This document shows positions 6,378-15,984 of a stretch of 23,121 bases of DNA, piece by piece. The stretch lies in the IMG/VR virus record IMGVR_UViG_3300025601_000131, positions 1 to 23,121 of that record. One strand, 5' to 3'. Source of the DNA: a virus. Within the stretch, counting starts at the first letter, position 1. The number at the start of each line of letters is the position of its first letter. The notes below the pieces were generated by a model that made no database searches, was not told the DNA's origin, and saw only the letters and a program-made list of their open reading frames with translations. The position numbers and the translations under genes are program-made.

Positions 6378-9246
6378 AACCTTAAAAGATAGAGAGAAAA
6401 TGTTAAAACAATTCTATGAAAAGGCACTGCCTAATGAGGGCTACTACTGTGTAGCTTATAACATTCCTAATAGTAAAGCCTATGTACATGACTATGCATC
6501 ATCTATAGACGAAGTTGTTGAGTTAATTCAGACACACGTAAAAGAAGAGCGTAATGTTTTTGTAGCGATGAGTACATTCAACGAACAGGACCGGAAGGCT
6601 TCTAAATCTATATTTGTTAAGTCCTTTTATCTTGACCTTGATGTTGGTGAGAGCAAAGATTACCAGACACAGAAAGAGGCCTTAATTGATCTTAGTAACT
6701 TTCTTGAAACTTCTAAGCTACCTATGCCTGCTATTGTTAATAGTGGTAACGGGATACATGCTTACTGGTTCTTAAAAGAACAAATTACTGTTGAAGAATG
6801 GAAACCTTTAGCAACTCAGCTTAAAAATCTATGTGTAGCTGAAGGATTAAAGATAGACTTAGCTATCACTGCAGACTGTGCTCGATTGCTTAGGTGTCCT
6901 AATACAGTTAACTATAAAAAAACTCCACCTAGTCCAACACTCGTAGTAAAAGATGCAGAAGAATATGACTTAAAAGTAATAAAAACGATACTAGACAATG
7001 TAGAAATACCTTTAGAAGAGTTAGTTAAAAAGTCTAACTTTACCGACGAAGAAAAACGAGTGAAGTATGGCAACTACGAGAACCACTTCAAGCCTCTACT
7101 TATTGATAGTATGCAAGAAAACGAAGATGGGTGTGCTCAGATTAAACACTATATAGATAATGCTAAAACTGCTGACGAACCTTTATGGTGGCGCGTGTTA
7201 TCTCTTGCACAAAACTGTGTGGATAGAGACGATGTTATCCATGTTATATCTAAGGACCATGTAGGATATTCCTATGATGAGACAGAAGAGAAAGCAACTT
7301 CAACTGATGGAAAGCCACACACATGTAAAGACTTTAATAATGTTAGCCCAGGTATCTGTACATCGTGCCCACACTGGCAGACTATATCAACACCTATTCA
7401 GTTACATAAGGTAACCGCTAAGGCGGAGCCGGTAGAAGAATCAGTGGAACTGATAGCTATAGAAGGAGAGGTATTACCTGTAATACACAAGAAGAAGAAC
7501 GGGTTACCTCAAACTTTAGATGATAAAGGTTACTGGCTAGGAGCTAAACAGGGCGGTATATTTAAAAGCATTACTACCGTAGATAAAAAAGGTGCTACCC
7601 TTAAAGAAGACTTACTAGTATATGAGTATGATATGTTTGCTATCCGACACCTTAAAAGTAATGCGGATGGTAACTGTCTAGTTATTAATGTAATGCATCC
7701 TCATGACGGTACACTCGAGTTTTTACTGCCTATGAAGTCGGTATATGACCCTACAGAATTAAGAAAGACATTAACGAGCCAAGGTATTTATTATGATTCA
7801 AGACAACAGGAGGAATTAATTATGCGTTATTTTATTGATTGGGCAAAGGATATGCAAAGAAAGAATAAGTATGATGTTATGTATGATCAGATGGGATGGA
7901 ACGAAGATCATAGTTCCTTTGTGGCAGGTAACATAGAAATGTCTAGGGATGGGACAGAAAAGATTACACCTATATCTCCTCTTGCTAGGCCAGTAGCACC
8001 CTTTGTAACTAAGAGTGGAACCTATGAAGGATGGAAAATAGCCGCGCAAAAGCTCAACCAGAACGGTATGGAGATGCATATGTTTACTATGCTATGTGGA
8101 TTTGGTTCTGTGCTTATGACTTTTTCATCTACTAATGGGGTTGCTATATCATTAACAGGAGAATCCGGTGCGGCTAAGACTGGCGCATTAAAAGCAGCGA
8201 TTAGTATATGGGGTGAACCAGAAAACCTATATGTGCAAAACATTACTGCTAACGCTTTACAAGGAAGGTTCTTAACACTTCACAACTTACCTATGGGATT
8301 TGATGAAGTAGGTAATAAAAATCCATACCTTATTTCTGATTTTATATTAGGAGTTTCACAAGGTAAGGCAAAAGTTAAGATGCAAGCATCAACTAATTCT
8401 GAACGTGATTATGAAGCACCTTCATCTTTGATTGCCATCATGACCTCTAACCATTCGTTGATTGATAAACTAAAACAGATTAGGTCTAACCCTAATGGTG
8501 AGGCGGCTAGGTTGATTGAGTTCTCTATGAGAAAGCCTAAATCATTCATTGATAACGCACGACTAGGTAAAGAAATCTTTGATGAGTTTAATGTACATTA
8601 CGGATGGGCAGGTCCTGACTTTATTAGGGCACTGTACAAGTATGGTGATGAAGCAGCTATCAAAGCTAATCTAGGTAAGTGGGAAAACCGATTTGTAGCA
8701 GATTTTGGTAATGATACTGCCTACCGGTTCTACGAGAACTTAGTGGCCGTTACTATGACAGCCGCAGAAATAGTTGTTGATGCAGGTATTTTGGTGATAG
8801 ACATTGAAAGAATCTATAAGTTTATTGTAGGTGAAATGATTAGTATTAAAGATGAAACAGTTAAGATTAATGATGTAGATTATGAGTCTGTTCTAGCAAA
8901 CTATCTTGATTCTAATATAGACAAGGTCCTCGCGTTCTCTGAGGAAGGTAACATGATTAGTGAACCTAGAAACCAATTAGCTATTCGTATAGAACACGCT
9001 AAAGATTATATGTGGATTTCGAAGAAAGAGTTCGACGCATACCTTGCAGAGCTACCTATCAGTACAAAAGAGTTTGTATACCAGATGAAACAGATGGGGG
9101 TAGGGGTAGATGTAGGTGCTAAAATTAAACAACGTATGAATGCCGGGTGGGTAGATGTACAAAAATCTGCTACGGCGGTGTATAGGTTTAAGCTAAGTAC
9201 CATTGGTAAGACATATGAGGTAGAAAAGCTTGCAGCTACACAATGA
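6349..9246 (+). CDS. Primase-helicase (AEP-like primase + DUF927-type P-loop ATPase)
   Basis: 965 aa. The N-terminal part carries primase-polymerase (AEP/RepB-like) signatures: YLDLDVGE with the metal-binding pair D96 and D98, SGNGIHAYW (132-140) and the DLAITADCARLLRCPNT block (170-186). Cysteines at 326, 337 and 340 (CKDF...GICTSC) suggest a zinc site. The C-terminal half is a P-loop ATPase of DUF927/helicase type: Walker A GESGAAKT (604-611), Walker B FDE (651-653) and sensor-1 MTSN (698-701). It should prime and unwind DNA at the phage fork. ATG 6349 gives the longest frame with TAAGG 11 nt upstream, but a hairpin covers it and a promoter would start transcripts there; ATG 6400 (residue 18), preceded by AGAGAG, is a serious alternative and keeps all motifs. 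Confidence 0.85.
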   Translation: MLRLNPGAFLTLKDREKMLKQFYEKALPNEGYYCVAYNIPNSKAYVHDYASSIDEVVELIQTHVKEERNVFVAMSTFNEQDRKASKSIFVKSFYLDLDVGESKDYQTQKEALIDLSNFLETSKLPMPAIVNSGNGIHAYWFLKEQITVEEWKPLATQLKNLCVAEGLKIDLAITADCARLLRCPNTVNYKKTPPSPTLVVKDAEEYDLKVIKTILDNVEIPLEELVKKSNFTDEEKRVKYGNYENHFKPLLIDSMQENEDGCAQIKHYIDNAKTADEPLWWRVLSLAQNCVDRDDVIHVISKDHVGYSYDETEEKATSTDGKPHTCKDFNNVSPGICTSCPHWQTISTPIQLHKVTAKAEPVEESVELIAIEGEVLPVIHKKKNGLPQTLDDKGYWLGAKQGGIFKSITTVDKKGATLKEDLLVYEYDMFAIRHLKSNADGNCLVINVMHPHDGTLEFLLPMKSVYDPTELRKTLTSQGIYYDSRQQEELIMRYFIDWAKDMQRKNKYDVMYDQMGWNEDHSSFVAGNIEMSRDGTEKITPISPLARPVAPFVTKSGTYEGWKIAAQKLNQNGMEMHMFTMLCGFGSVLMTFSSTNGVAISLTGESGAAKTGALKAAISIWGEPENLYVQNITANALQGRFLTLHNLPMGFDEVGNKNPYLISDFILGVSQGKAKVKMQASTNSERDYEAPSSLIAIMTSNHSLIDKLKQIRSNPNGEAARLIEFSMRKPKSFIDNARLGKEIFDEFNVHYGWAGPDFIRALYKYGDEAAIKANLGKWENRFVADFGNDTAYRFYENLVAVTMTAAEIVVDAGILVIDIERIYKFIVGEMISIKDETVKINDVDYESVLANYLDSNIDKVLAFSEEGNMISEPRNQLAIRIEHAKDYMWISKKEFDAYLAELPISTKEFVYQMKQMGVGVDVGAKIKQRMNAGWVDVQKSATAVYRFKLSTIGKTYEVEKLAATQ

Positions 9247-9430
9247 TCCGGAGTGGCTCTTCCCCTATGAGATGATGCAAGTAGGGGATAGTTTTTTTAT
9301 TCCGACACTTAAGAGTGCACCACTAATCTATTCAATTGAAACCGCAGCGAAACGTGCTAAGGTAAAAGTTAAAACGTATGCGGTAGTAGAGGATGACTTG
9401 ATGGGTGTACGTACGTGGCGTATAGGCTAA
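9230..9430 (+). CDS. Small conserved phage protein with VGDSFF(I/V)P motif, TTG start
   Basis: 66 aa, starting at TTG 9230 within the end of the primase-helicase gene, with GAGG at 9217-9220. An ATG at 9272 would begin just before VGDSFF, but the preceding WLFPYEM also looks conserved (PW.EM-VGDSF in related small phage proteins I recall), favouring the TTG. The motif VGDSFFIP is followed by a helix (IETAAKRAKVKVK) and a C-terminal GVRTWRIG. The family is common next to phage replication genes; its function is unknown and a DNA-binding role is only a guess. Its stop overlaps the convergent gene by 4 bp and the gene contains a terminator-like hairpin. Confidence 0.7.
   Translation: MQLHNDPEWLFPYEMMQVGDSFFIPTLKSAPLIYSIETAAKRAKVKVKTYAVVEDDLMGVRTWRIG
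9261..9298 (+). terminator. Intrinsic-terminator-like hairpin inside the last left-arm gene
   Basis: TCCCCTAT (9261-9268) pairs with GTAGGGGA (9281-9288), giving seven Watson-Crick pairs plus one closing G-U pair and a 12-nt loop. TAG and then seven T (9292-9298) follow. This GC-rich stem with a T tract is the best terminator candidate in the window and would end rightward transcripts about 130 nt before the convergent gene. Confidence 0.5.
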
Positions 9431-12400
9431 TCAGGTATTCCATAAATATCATTTAATGATTCGTCGTATTTTTTACCAATGAATACACCATTTACAGAAT
9501 CTTTTAATCTAGCGTCCCTTGCTTTCATAGACCTTTGTATAGTCTTTCTTGATAGCTGAAAACCTTTTGGAGCTTTGCTATTAAACCTATCAATATCTCG
9601 TTGAATATCTTCTACACCATCCTCATCTCCTGCTTGTCTGGCTAGGTAATATTTTAATAATAGTTTAGACTTCCGAGCTAACAGTTTTCTTTCTGGGCCT
9701 TTTAATGCATTAGCTTTAGTATAAGCTTCTGCTAACTCAATGTTACTAAACCCTACTATTTGCATGAAGGACTCGTATACACTTGGATCACCTTCTATAA
9801 TAGGCACACCATATTTGTTAGTCATGCCGTCAGTATTATATCTAACAGTCTTAAGGGCATTTCCTAGGAAAGTAGGTAACACTCTTTCAGCTCCTCGACC
9901 TACGTCGCCATCTGCAATCATACCAACGCCTTCCGTAAATCTACGAAGTATTCCATATCCAGGACCACCTAATACTTCCATCATATAAGCCGACGCACCT
10001 ATTTTTTCTAATCTAGCTGGGTCTTCTCTAAATGCTAAGTCTCTAAAACCTGTTCGTTGAGATATGTCTATACCAAGTAGTGCACTTAAAGGACCTCGAA
10101 AGGCTAAGTCTCCCACTGCTGCATTAACATATGTATGTGGTTCAAATGGCTCATCGTCATCATCTAATAACAATGAAGCTAATACGGTGGCTCCTCCATA
10201 CAATGGCATACCTTGAATTCCTGCCATTAAGAAAGAATACCCATAGACACCTATCAATTGTTTTGCTGCAATGGCACGAGTTTCTTTATCTGCCTCTGTT
10301 TTAGGTTTTGCATTAAACACATCATTAAATAATTTACTTACTAAATAGATCTGTGCCTGAGCAAATCGTTTAAAGACGAAAGCTACTTTACCAATACCGT
10401 CTTGGAACATGCTAGGACCTACTTCAGGTAACGCGTGAGAATGGACTTTACTGGTAAGCTCAATAGCTTTTTGTATAGCGTCTGTTTCCGAAGCTCCTTT
10501 CGATCTTGCTAAATTAAATGCAGCAATTAAAGTAATCTCACGGTTAATTCGTTCAGAGTTTTGAAACACATACCCTATTCCTGCCTCAACTTTTGATTTA
10601 ATTTTTAATCCACTACCCACTTCCTGACCTAAGTTTTTTTGTAGTTCGGTTATTTCGTACCCTATACCCCGACGTAACGCGGCCGTTTCTTCTGCCCTTG
10701 TAAATAAATTGTGGTACTTACCCCCTTCTTTGAATAACTTAGCATTTTTTCCGGTGTAGGTTTTCTCACCTGTTTTTTCATTAATGGTAAAAGGAGCAGA
10801 TGTTCTATCAGGAAGGAACCCTCTATTCTGCTCAAACCCGCCAGCTCCATATAGTTTCATTGCATCAAATAAAGCTTTTTGTGAAGAATCAAACCCATAC
10901 TCACCCTGTAAAAAAGGTAATACAATAAGGGGGATTTGCGTTAAGTTAACAATAGCTGAAGATATATTACCACCAATGTACCATACATAACTTAAATATG
11001 CTGGCATAGCCGCCCACCCTTTTGCTACTGGGTTAAGATAAAAAGGTAAGCTTTTAATAGTATCGGCACCTATTGCTCGTATTAAAGCACTGTCAGAGTT
11101 AGAAGCTTCCTTACTAATTATATCTGATGTGTTAACTATTTTATTATTATACTTTGCATTCGCTATAGAGCTTACTATCTTAGGTGCTGTACTTGCATAA
11201 GCAAATAAAATATCCTCTTCATAACCCGGTATACCTTTACGATGTGCTTCTTGGTTTCTTAGTGACTGTTCAGGAAATAAAGATAGATACTGTTCTTCAA
11301 TATTTTCAATTGTTAGTTTTTTTGCCTCATCACTTAATTTAGGGTCATTATTAATCTTTGCTTTTAGCCGTTGAACAAATGCTGCTGGTGGGGCCCCACG
11401 TATTTCAGCTCTTTGTGATTGTGCAAAATCTTCAAAGTTTGTGGCGCCTTCTTGACGTAATTGTTCTTTTTTCTTTTTCCTTAAGAATGGTGATTCTGCA
11501 GAAGCTTTACCTTCTTCCCCATCTTTAGTTACATACTTAAACCAATAATCACCTTTACGTACCATAGGTAAATAATAGTTAAGTGGTACAAACTCTTCGC
11601 GTAAATTTGCTTCAGCTTCCGGATAAGCCTCAATCATTGTATCTAAAAGTGCTTTGTATTTATTTCTTAGGTCGTTAACAATCTGATTACCTAAATCTTT
11701 TAGGTCTTGTGGTAGCCGTTCGTACCGCTCTACAAACTCAGCTGCTTTAGGATTTTCTTGCAATAGCTGTTGTCTAGCTACTTCGTCTTTAATAATAGCT
11801 TCGGGGTCTATATTTGCTCTAGATAGTTCAAGTAATACACGGTTCCATTCTTTAACAAGCTGTTTACCTCTTGGGGTTTGAGCATACTTTTTACTTATAA
11901 GGTCTTCTGCATACCGCAACACAACAGATACTTGTTCTCTACCTTGTTTAATTATGTTTGCTTTGAGTTCAAGAAAAGATTGAAGTTCTCGTAGGCCAGA
12001 TATTTGGTCGCCAAACAACTCAATCTTATTAGGAATAGATAAAAACCCCATGTATATCCGCGCAGCTTTATCTTTTAATGTAGATAAAAATGATACCAGT
12101 TCTCTACCAGTACCCGACTGTACTACAGGCATATTCAGAATAGAGTTGCCTAGTTTGTCAAACTGTTTCATTGCAAAGCTTTTGGATGGTACGCCACCAA
12201 GATCGACTATGTTAATGTCTGATGCTGCTTTTTCTTCAGCTGTTAATTCTTTTGCAGGTACTACCTCTGGTATTTCTTCATCTTTTTCTAATACACCTTT
12301 TTTGTTTTCATCTTTAATAGGGTTAGTATTTTTAGGTAATCTTATGTTAAGGGCTTCTCCCTGTACCTTCGCCGCCGCTTCTCTAGGCTTGGCGGGCTGT

Positions 12401-15400
12401 ATCTTACTTTTAAGCTCCATGATAGTGTCGGTTACTTCTTCTTTTGAGAACTGAATGTCTTGTGACACTTCAGGGTTAACATTAAAATCTATCATTTCTC
12501 TAATAGCAGCTTCATTTTCAGGCTCTATAGAAATTATATTATCTATAACAGTATTTTCTTCAAATTCAAATCTGGCTTCTTGTTTTACAAATTTTTTGCC
12601 AGCTATATTAGGGACAGCTACTCTTTTTGGAAATCTTGTGTCGGTGTTGTCTGGGGCTATTTCTCTTCGAGGACCTATCATAAGCACCGGCATTTGTGTG
12701 ACGCCCAGTCGTTGTAGAGCCCTTGCTCTATGCCTGCCTTCATGGCCTGTAATTTTTGCCCATCCTCTCTCAGGTGACTCAAATGTTAGATTGGGCACAT
12801 CGTATGGGTTGCCCATATAAGCGCCATCTTTATCGAATTGATTAACCCATTTTACAACGGCTTCAGAATTACCTTCAAAATATTCAGCAATTTGTGCATC
12901 TAAAGATTTAATTGATTCCGCCTCTGTCCCTATAAGTTTTTGTGAGGCTAAATCTAAAAATTGTTGAGGCGACATTGTAGCTACGTAATAGGTTCCCTGC
13001 TTAGCGTAATTTGATGCCGTATTGTTATTGTTTAATTCTTCTATTAGTTTAGTTATTCTTTCAGGTAGCCATCCTGCAATAGTTTTTATTTCTTTCTTAG
13101 ACATCTGTACAGCCGCTGTACTTGATGTCTGTCCTCTAGTACTAGTAGCCTCTGCTAAGGAAACTCTCAGAGAGTTCAAGATCATGTCTTGGATGTCTGC
13201 ATCGCTAAACTTGTTAACGTCGTACAAGCCAAGCCTGCGTAAGAAGTTTTTCACTGCGCCTACTATGCGTCTAAACAACGAGTTGTTAGGGGCACGTTCA
13301 CCTAGCTTAGCCATGACCTCTTGTAAGAAGGGAGTACTGTCTACCGTAAGTTCTGGATAGAGGCGTTGCACTTCATCAAAGATTGCCTGCACCTCAGCGT
13401 TTTGTTTTCTTAATGTTTTAAGGCGGTTGAGTAGCGGGATGTAATCTTTACCTACCATACGCTCTAACCCGTAATGCTCACCTATTTCGTGCAGTAAGAT
13501 ACGACGCGCCTGGCCTTTCTGTATACGGTTAGCTACTATATAAGAGGTTTGTGTTTTAGGGGCGTAAGCACCATTAGCTGTAGAAGACATTTTAATATTG
13601 GCAGGCAATTGATCTACGCTATTCACGATGACTAACTTGCCGCTCTCTATCATTCTGTTCACGCCAGGTCCAAACTCTTGGACCAACTCTGCGGTTACGG
13701 TTTCTGTAGTTTGTCCGGTGCCTTCTGTTTCAACTCGTGATTCTTGAGTAGCTAGGTAGTCAGCTTTTTCTTTTCGTAAAGCTCTAACTCGGTTGGCTAT
13801 ATAAGAAGGAATCTTACGGTTGGGTTCTTGGTTTAGGTAACTCTGCACTTCAAATTCTGCTTGCGCTAATCGTGACTCTATGTCCGCCAATTGTGTATCA
13901 GTTCGTGACTCTTGTGTTTCTTGAGGTGGAGGAGTTATACCAAATTCAACTTCTAACTGTTCTACATAATTTAAAGCCATTGCAGGATCTTCGTCAACAA
14001 TATTATCTAGCTCGGTAATAATATCTGACTGAGGATCATCTATTTTAATACGTGCTTTAAGTGCATTTATTCTTTGTGTTAGTGAACGAGGCTCTCCGCT
14101 TGTTCCGCTTTCAACTGTTCCAGCAACATTTGGATCGACCACCACTGGAGATCCGTCAGTTGGGATAGCGCTCTCGGTAGGGATGCTGTCGGGTACTCCA
14201 ATGCTATCATTGCTAACTCCAGCTGTTCCAGCGGTATATTCTGCAGTTCTGTTTCTAGCATTTTCTATCTCCTTCCTTAACTTAGGTAGAGCTTTTTTAA
14301 GGTTTCCAAACTTTGTAATTGCTTCTACATTATTATCCGTTTTTGCTTTAGTAAGCATAGCTTGTGCTTGTTTACCAAAGTCTGCTAATTCTTTTGAAGA
14401 AAAAGGTCTTTCAGTAAAATAGTTAACTAATCCTTGGTCTACTGTGTCGGCCGTAATACCTGCACTTTCTAACATAGCAGGAGTAATGACTACTTCATCA
14501 GGGTTTACTTTATTAGCTATGTTTTGTTTACTATTGGCTAATTTCGCATCAGTTTCTGCAGTTCTTCCTAATGCTTTAGCTTTAGTAATTTCACTACGTA
14601 ATTTTTTTAAATCATTTCTTATTTGTTTTCTTTCATTTTCATTATACCCGCCAAAGTATGTATCTAAATCTTTCTCCATAACTTGAGTAATACTTTTTTC
14701 GTCGAGTAGCTGGGTGTCTAAATCTTTCTGAAGTTGTTCAACTTTTGCTTGCTGAGCTAATACGTTAGCTGCTTCTTGATCTCTAGCTTCTGTTGAGGGC
14801 TGTGGTTCTATTACTGCTTCTGTTGTTGTAGTCGCTGTCTGTGTAGTAGCCACAGGAGTTGTTACTGTAGTGTCTACTAGCTTAGTTTCTTCTATAATCT
14901 CTTCTTGTTTTTCTGGAGATGCTTTTTTAGTTAATGCTTTTTCTCTAAGATGTTCTGGTATAGAAGCTACACCCTTGAATGTACCACCAGCAACAGCACC
15001 TTTTATACCAGCTTCTAACATACGATCAAAGTCATCAGAATCAAAGATAACTGAATGGCCTTGCACAAACTTCTCCGCTGCAATACTAACGGCCTCTTGT
15101 GTAGCCTCAGTCAATCCTTCGGTACCAAGTCCACCTAATATATTAGCTGTAGCACGACGAGCAAGTCCGGGTTGCATACCTGACTTCTGTAGTATCTCAG
15201 TAACAACTGATGCTCTACCAGGCTTACTAAAGCTTTTCATAATACTAGTAGGTAGGATGCTATCAAGAGAAGCATTAACAATCCCTGCAAGAGAGGCTGC
15301 TAGAGGTTCAAAGTCCCCTGTCTGCTCGTAGATATTTTGGAATACTTCGGGAGCATTGAGAGCATAAGAACCTAAAAATACACCGGCGGCTTGCCCCTTT

Positions 15401-15972
15401 GCCTTACTTTTATTGATGTCTGATAGAATCTTTTTTGCGGCTCTAGCTGAGGCTTGTTCTGATATTTGTTTTTTAAATTCTTTTTTAGTTAATGCTTCGG
15501 TTGCTTTCTTCGCTGCAGTTTTCGCTGCTATACCTCCAGCAACACCACCAACACCGCCGGTACCTATGATACCAAATAGATTAGGGATTTGTTCAAAGGC
15601 TGTTTCTAATACAAACTTTCCAGCATCTCCTACACCTTTAACGTCTTTATAGGAAGGGTATTGAGGTGCCATAGTTTTAGCAATTGTAGCTTCACTAGCT
15701 TGGGCTTCTTGCATTTGCTTTTTAGCATATTCATCAAAACCTAATGCACTTGCACCCATTGCGGGTAACACGTCACCAATAGTAGAGCCAATACGTTTCG
15801 CACCACGACCAAAACCTTTGCTAACGATTTCGCCTAGTGAGTAATCTCTTTCTAGCTCAGGAGTATATAGTTGCTCCGTCGCAGTTCTTATCACTTCATC
15901 TTGGGAGAGGCCATCAGGTCCTTCAAAGCTATGGATTTTACCATCAGGGCTCGCTACATCATATATAGCCAT
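9427..15972 (-). CDS. Giant polyvalent internal virion protein (zincin-like, ParB-like, LPD38-like)
   Basis: 2181 aa. The N-terminus (MAIYDVASPDG, then EGPDGLSQDEVI) is typical of large phage internal proteins. A Gly/Ala-rich hydrophobic patch at ~125-155 may interact with membranes. Long Gln/Glu/Lys-rich helical stretches follow. Residues 828-833 read HEIGEH, with E885 downstream in QEVMAKLGE: the HExxxH layout I recall for the metallopeptidase domain of polyvalent proteins. GHEGRHRARA (1076-1085) is a ParB-like motif. From ~1280 on are helical regions, hydrophobic segments at ~1658-1695 and ~1905-1930, and a C-terminal block (~1790-2150) resembling LPD38. Such proteins are packaged and ejected with the DNA, where they may form a conduit and act on host targets. 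AGGAGCT precedes the ATG. No frameshift seen. Confidence 0.8.
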   Translation of the reverse strand: MAIYDVASPDGKIHSFEGPDGLSQDEVIRTATEQLYTPELERDYSLGEIVSKGFGRGAKRIGSTIGDVLPAMGASALGFDEYAKKQMQEAQASEATIAKTMAPQYPSYKDVKGVGDAGKFVLETAFEQIPNLFGIIGTGGVGGVAGGIAAKTAAKKATEALTKKEFKKQISEQASARAAKKILSDINKSKAKGQAAGVFLGSYALNAPEVFQNIYEQTGDFEPLAASLAGIVNASLDSILPTSIMKSFSKPGRASVVTEILQKSGMQPGLARRATANILGGLGTEGLTEATQEAVSIAAEKFVQGHSVIFDSDDFDRMLEAGIKGAVAGGTFKGVASIPEHLREKALTKKASPEKQEEIIEETKLVDTTVTTPVATTQTATTTTEAVIEPQPSTEARDQEAANVLAQQAKVEQLQKDLDTQLLDEKSITQVMEKDLDTYFGGYNENERKQIRNDLKKLRSEITKAKALGRTAETDAKLANSKQNIANKVNPDEVVITPAMLESAGITADTVDQGLVNYFTERPFSSKELADFGKQAQAMLTKAKTDNNVEAITKFGNLKKALPKLRKEIENARNRTAEYTAGTAGVSNDSIGVPDSIPTESAIPTDGSPVVVDPNVAGTVESGTSGEPRSLTQRINALKARIKIDDPQSDIITELDNIVDEDPAMALNYVEQLEVEFGITPPPQETQESRTDTQLADIESRLAQAEFEVQSYLNQEPNRKIPSYIANRVRALRKEKADYLATQESRVETEGTGQTTETVTAELVQEFGPGVNRMIESGKLVIVNSVDQLPANIKMSSTANGAYAPKTQTSYIVANRIQKGQARRILLHEIGEHYGLERMVGKDYIPLLNRLKTLRKQNAEVQAIFDEVQRLYPELTVDSTPFLQEVMAKLGERAPNNSLFRRIVGAVKNFLRRLGLYDVNKFSDADIQDMILNSLRVSLAEATSTRGQTSSTAAVQMSKKEIKTIAGWLPERITKLIEELNNNNTASNYAKQGTYYVATMSPQQFLDLASQKLIGTEAESIKSLDAQIAEYFEGNSEAVVKWVNQFDKDGAYMGNPYDVPNLTFESPERGWAKITGHEGRHRARALQRLGVTQMPVLMIGPRREIAPDNTDTRFPKRVAVPNIAGKKFVKQEARFEFEENTVIDNIISIEPENEAAIREMIDFNVNPEVSQDIQFSKEEVTDTIMELKSKIQPAKPREAAAKVQGEALNIRLPKNTNPIKDENKKGVLEKDEEIPEVVPAKELTAEEKAASDINIVDLGGVPSKSFAMKQFDKLGNSILNMPVVQSGTGRELVSFLSTLKDKAARIYMGFLSIPNKIELFGDQISGLRELQSFLELKANIIKQGREQVSVVLRYAEDLISKKYAQTPRGKQLVKEWNRVLLELSRANIDPEAIIKDEVARQQLLQENPKAAEFVERYERLPQDLKDLGNQIVNDLRNKYKALLDTMIEAYPEAEANLREEFVPLNYYLPMVRKGDYWFKYVTKDGEEGKASAESPFLRKKKKEQLRQEGATNFEDFAQSQRAEIRGAPPAAFVQRLKAKINNDPKLSDEAKKLTIENIEEQYLSLFPEQSLRNQEAHRKGIPGYEEDILFAYASTAPKIVSSIANAKYNNKIVNTSDIISKEASNSDSALIRAIGADTIKSLPFYLNPVAKGWAAMPAYLSYVWYIGGNISSAIVNLTQIPLIVLPFLQGEYGFDSSQKALFDAMKLYGAGGFEQNRGFLPDRTSAPFTINEKTGEKTYTGKNAKLFKEGGKYHNLFTRAEETAALRRGIGYEITELQKNLGQEVGSGLKIKSKVEAGIGYVFQNSERINREITLIAAFNLARSKGASETDAIQKAIELTSKVHSHALPEVGPSMFQDGIGKVAFVFKRFAQAQIYLVSKLFNDVFNAKPKTEADKETRAIAAKQLIGVYGYSFLMAGIQGMPLYGGATVLASLLLDDDDEPFEPHTYVNAAVGDLAFRGPLSALLGIDISQRTGFRDLAFREDPARLEKIGASAYMMEVLGGPGYGILRRFTEGVGMIADGDVGRGAERVLPTFLGNALKTVRYNTDGMTNKYGVPIIEGDPSVYESFMQIVGFSNIELAEAYTKANALKGPERKLLARKSKLLLKYYLARQAGDEDGVEDIQRDIDRFNSKAPKGFQLSRKTIQRSMKARDARLKDSVNGVFIGKKYDESLNDIYGIPD

Positions 15973-15984
15973 TAAGAGCTCCTA

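Noticed and set aside
9407-9416. GTACGTAC/ACGTACGT palindrome near the end of the left block
   Set aside because: Short alternating palindrome inside a coding region with no neighbouring repeats; expected by chance in a window of this size.
9448-9460. ATCATT-T-AATGAT inverted repeat next to the convergent junction
   Set aside because: A one-base centre cannot form a stable hairpin, it lacks a T tract, and it lies in the coding sequence of the giant protein.
14870-15331. Long antisense open frames opposite the giant protein and the Gly-rich virion genes (for example 14870-15331, 12050-12454, 20139-20456)
   Set aside because: They are Pro/Ser/Ala-rich shadows of Gly/Ala/Lys-rich genes, lack SD sequences and recognisable motifs, and lie wholly within well-supported genes.
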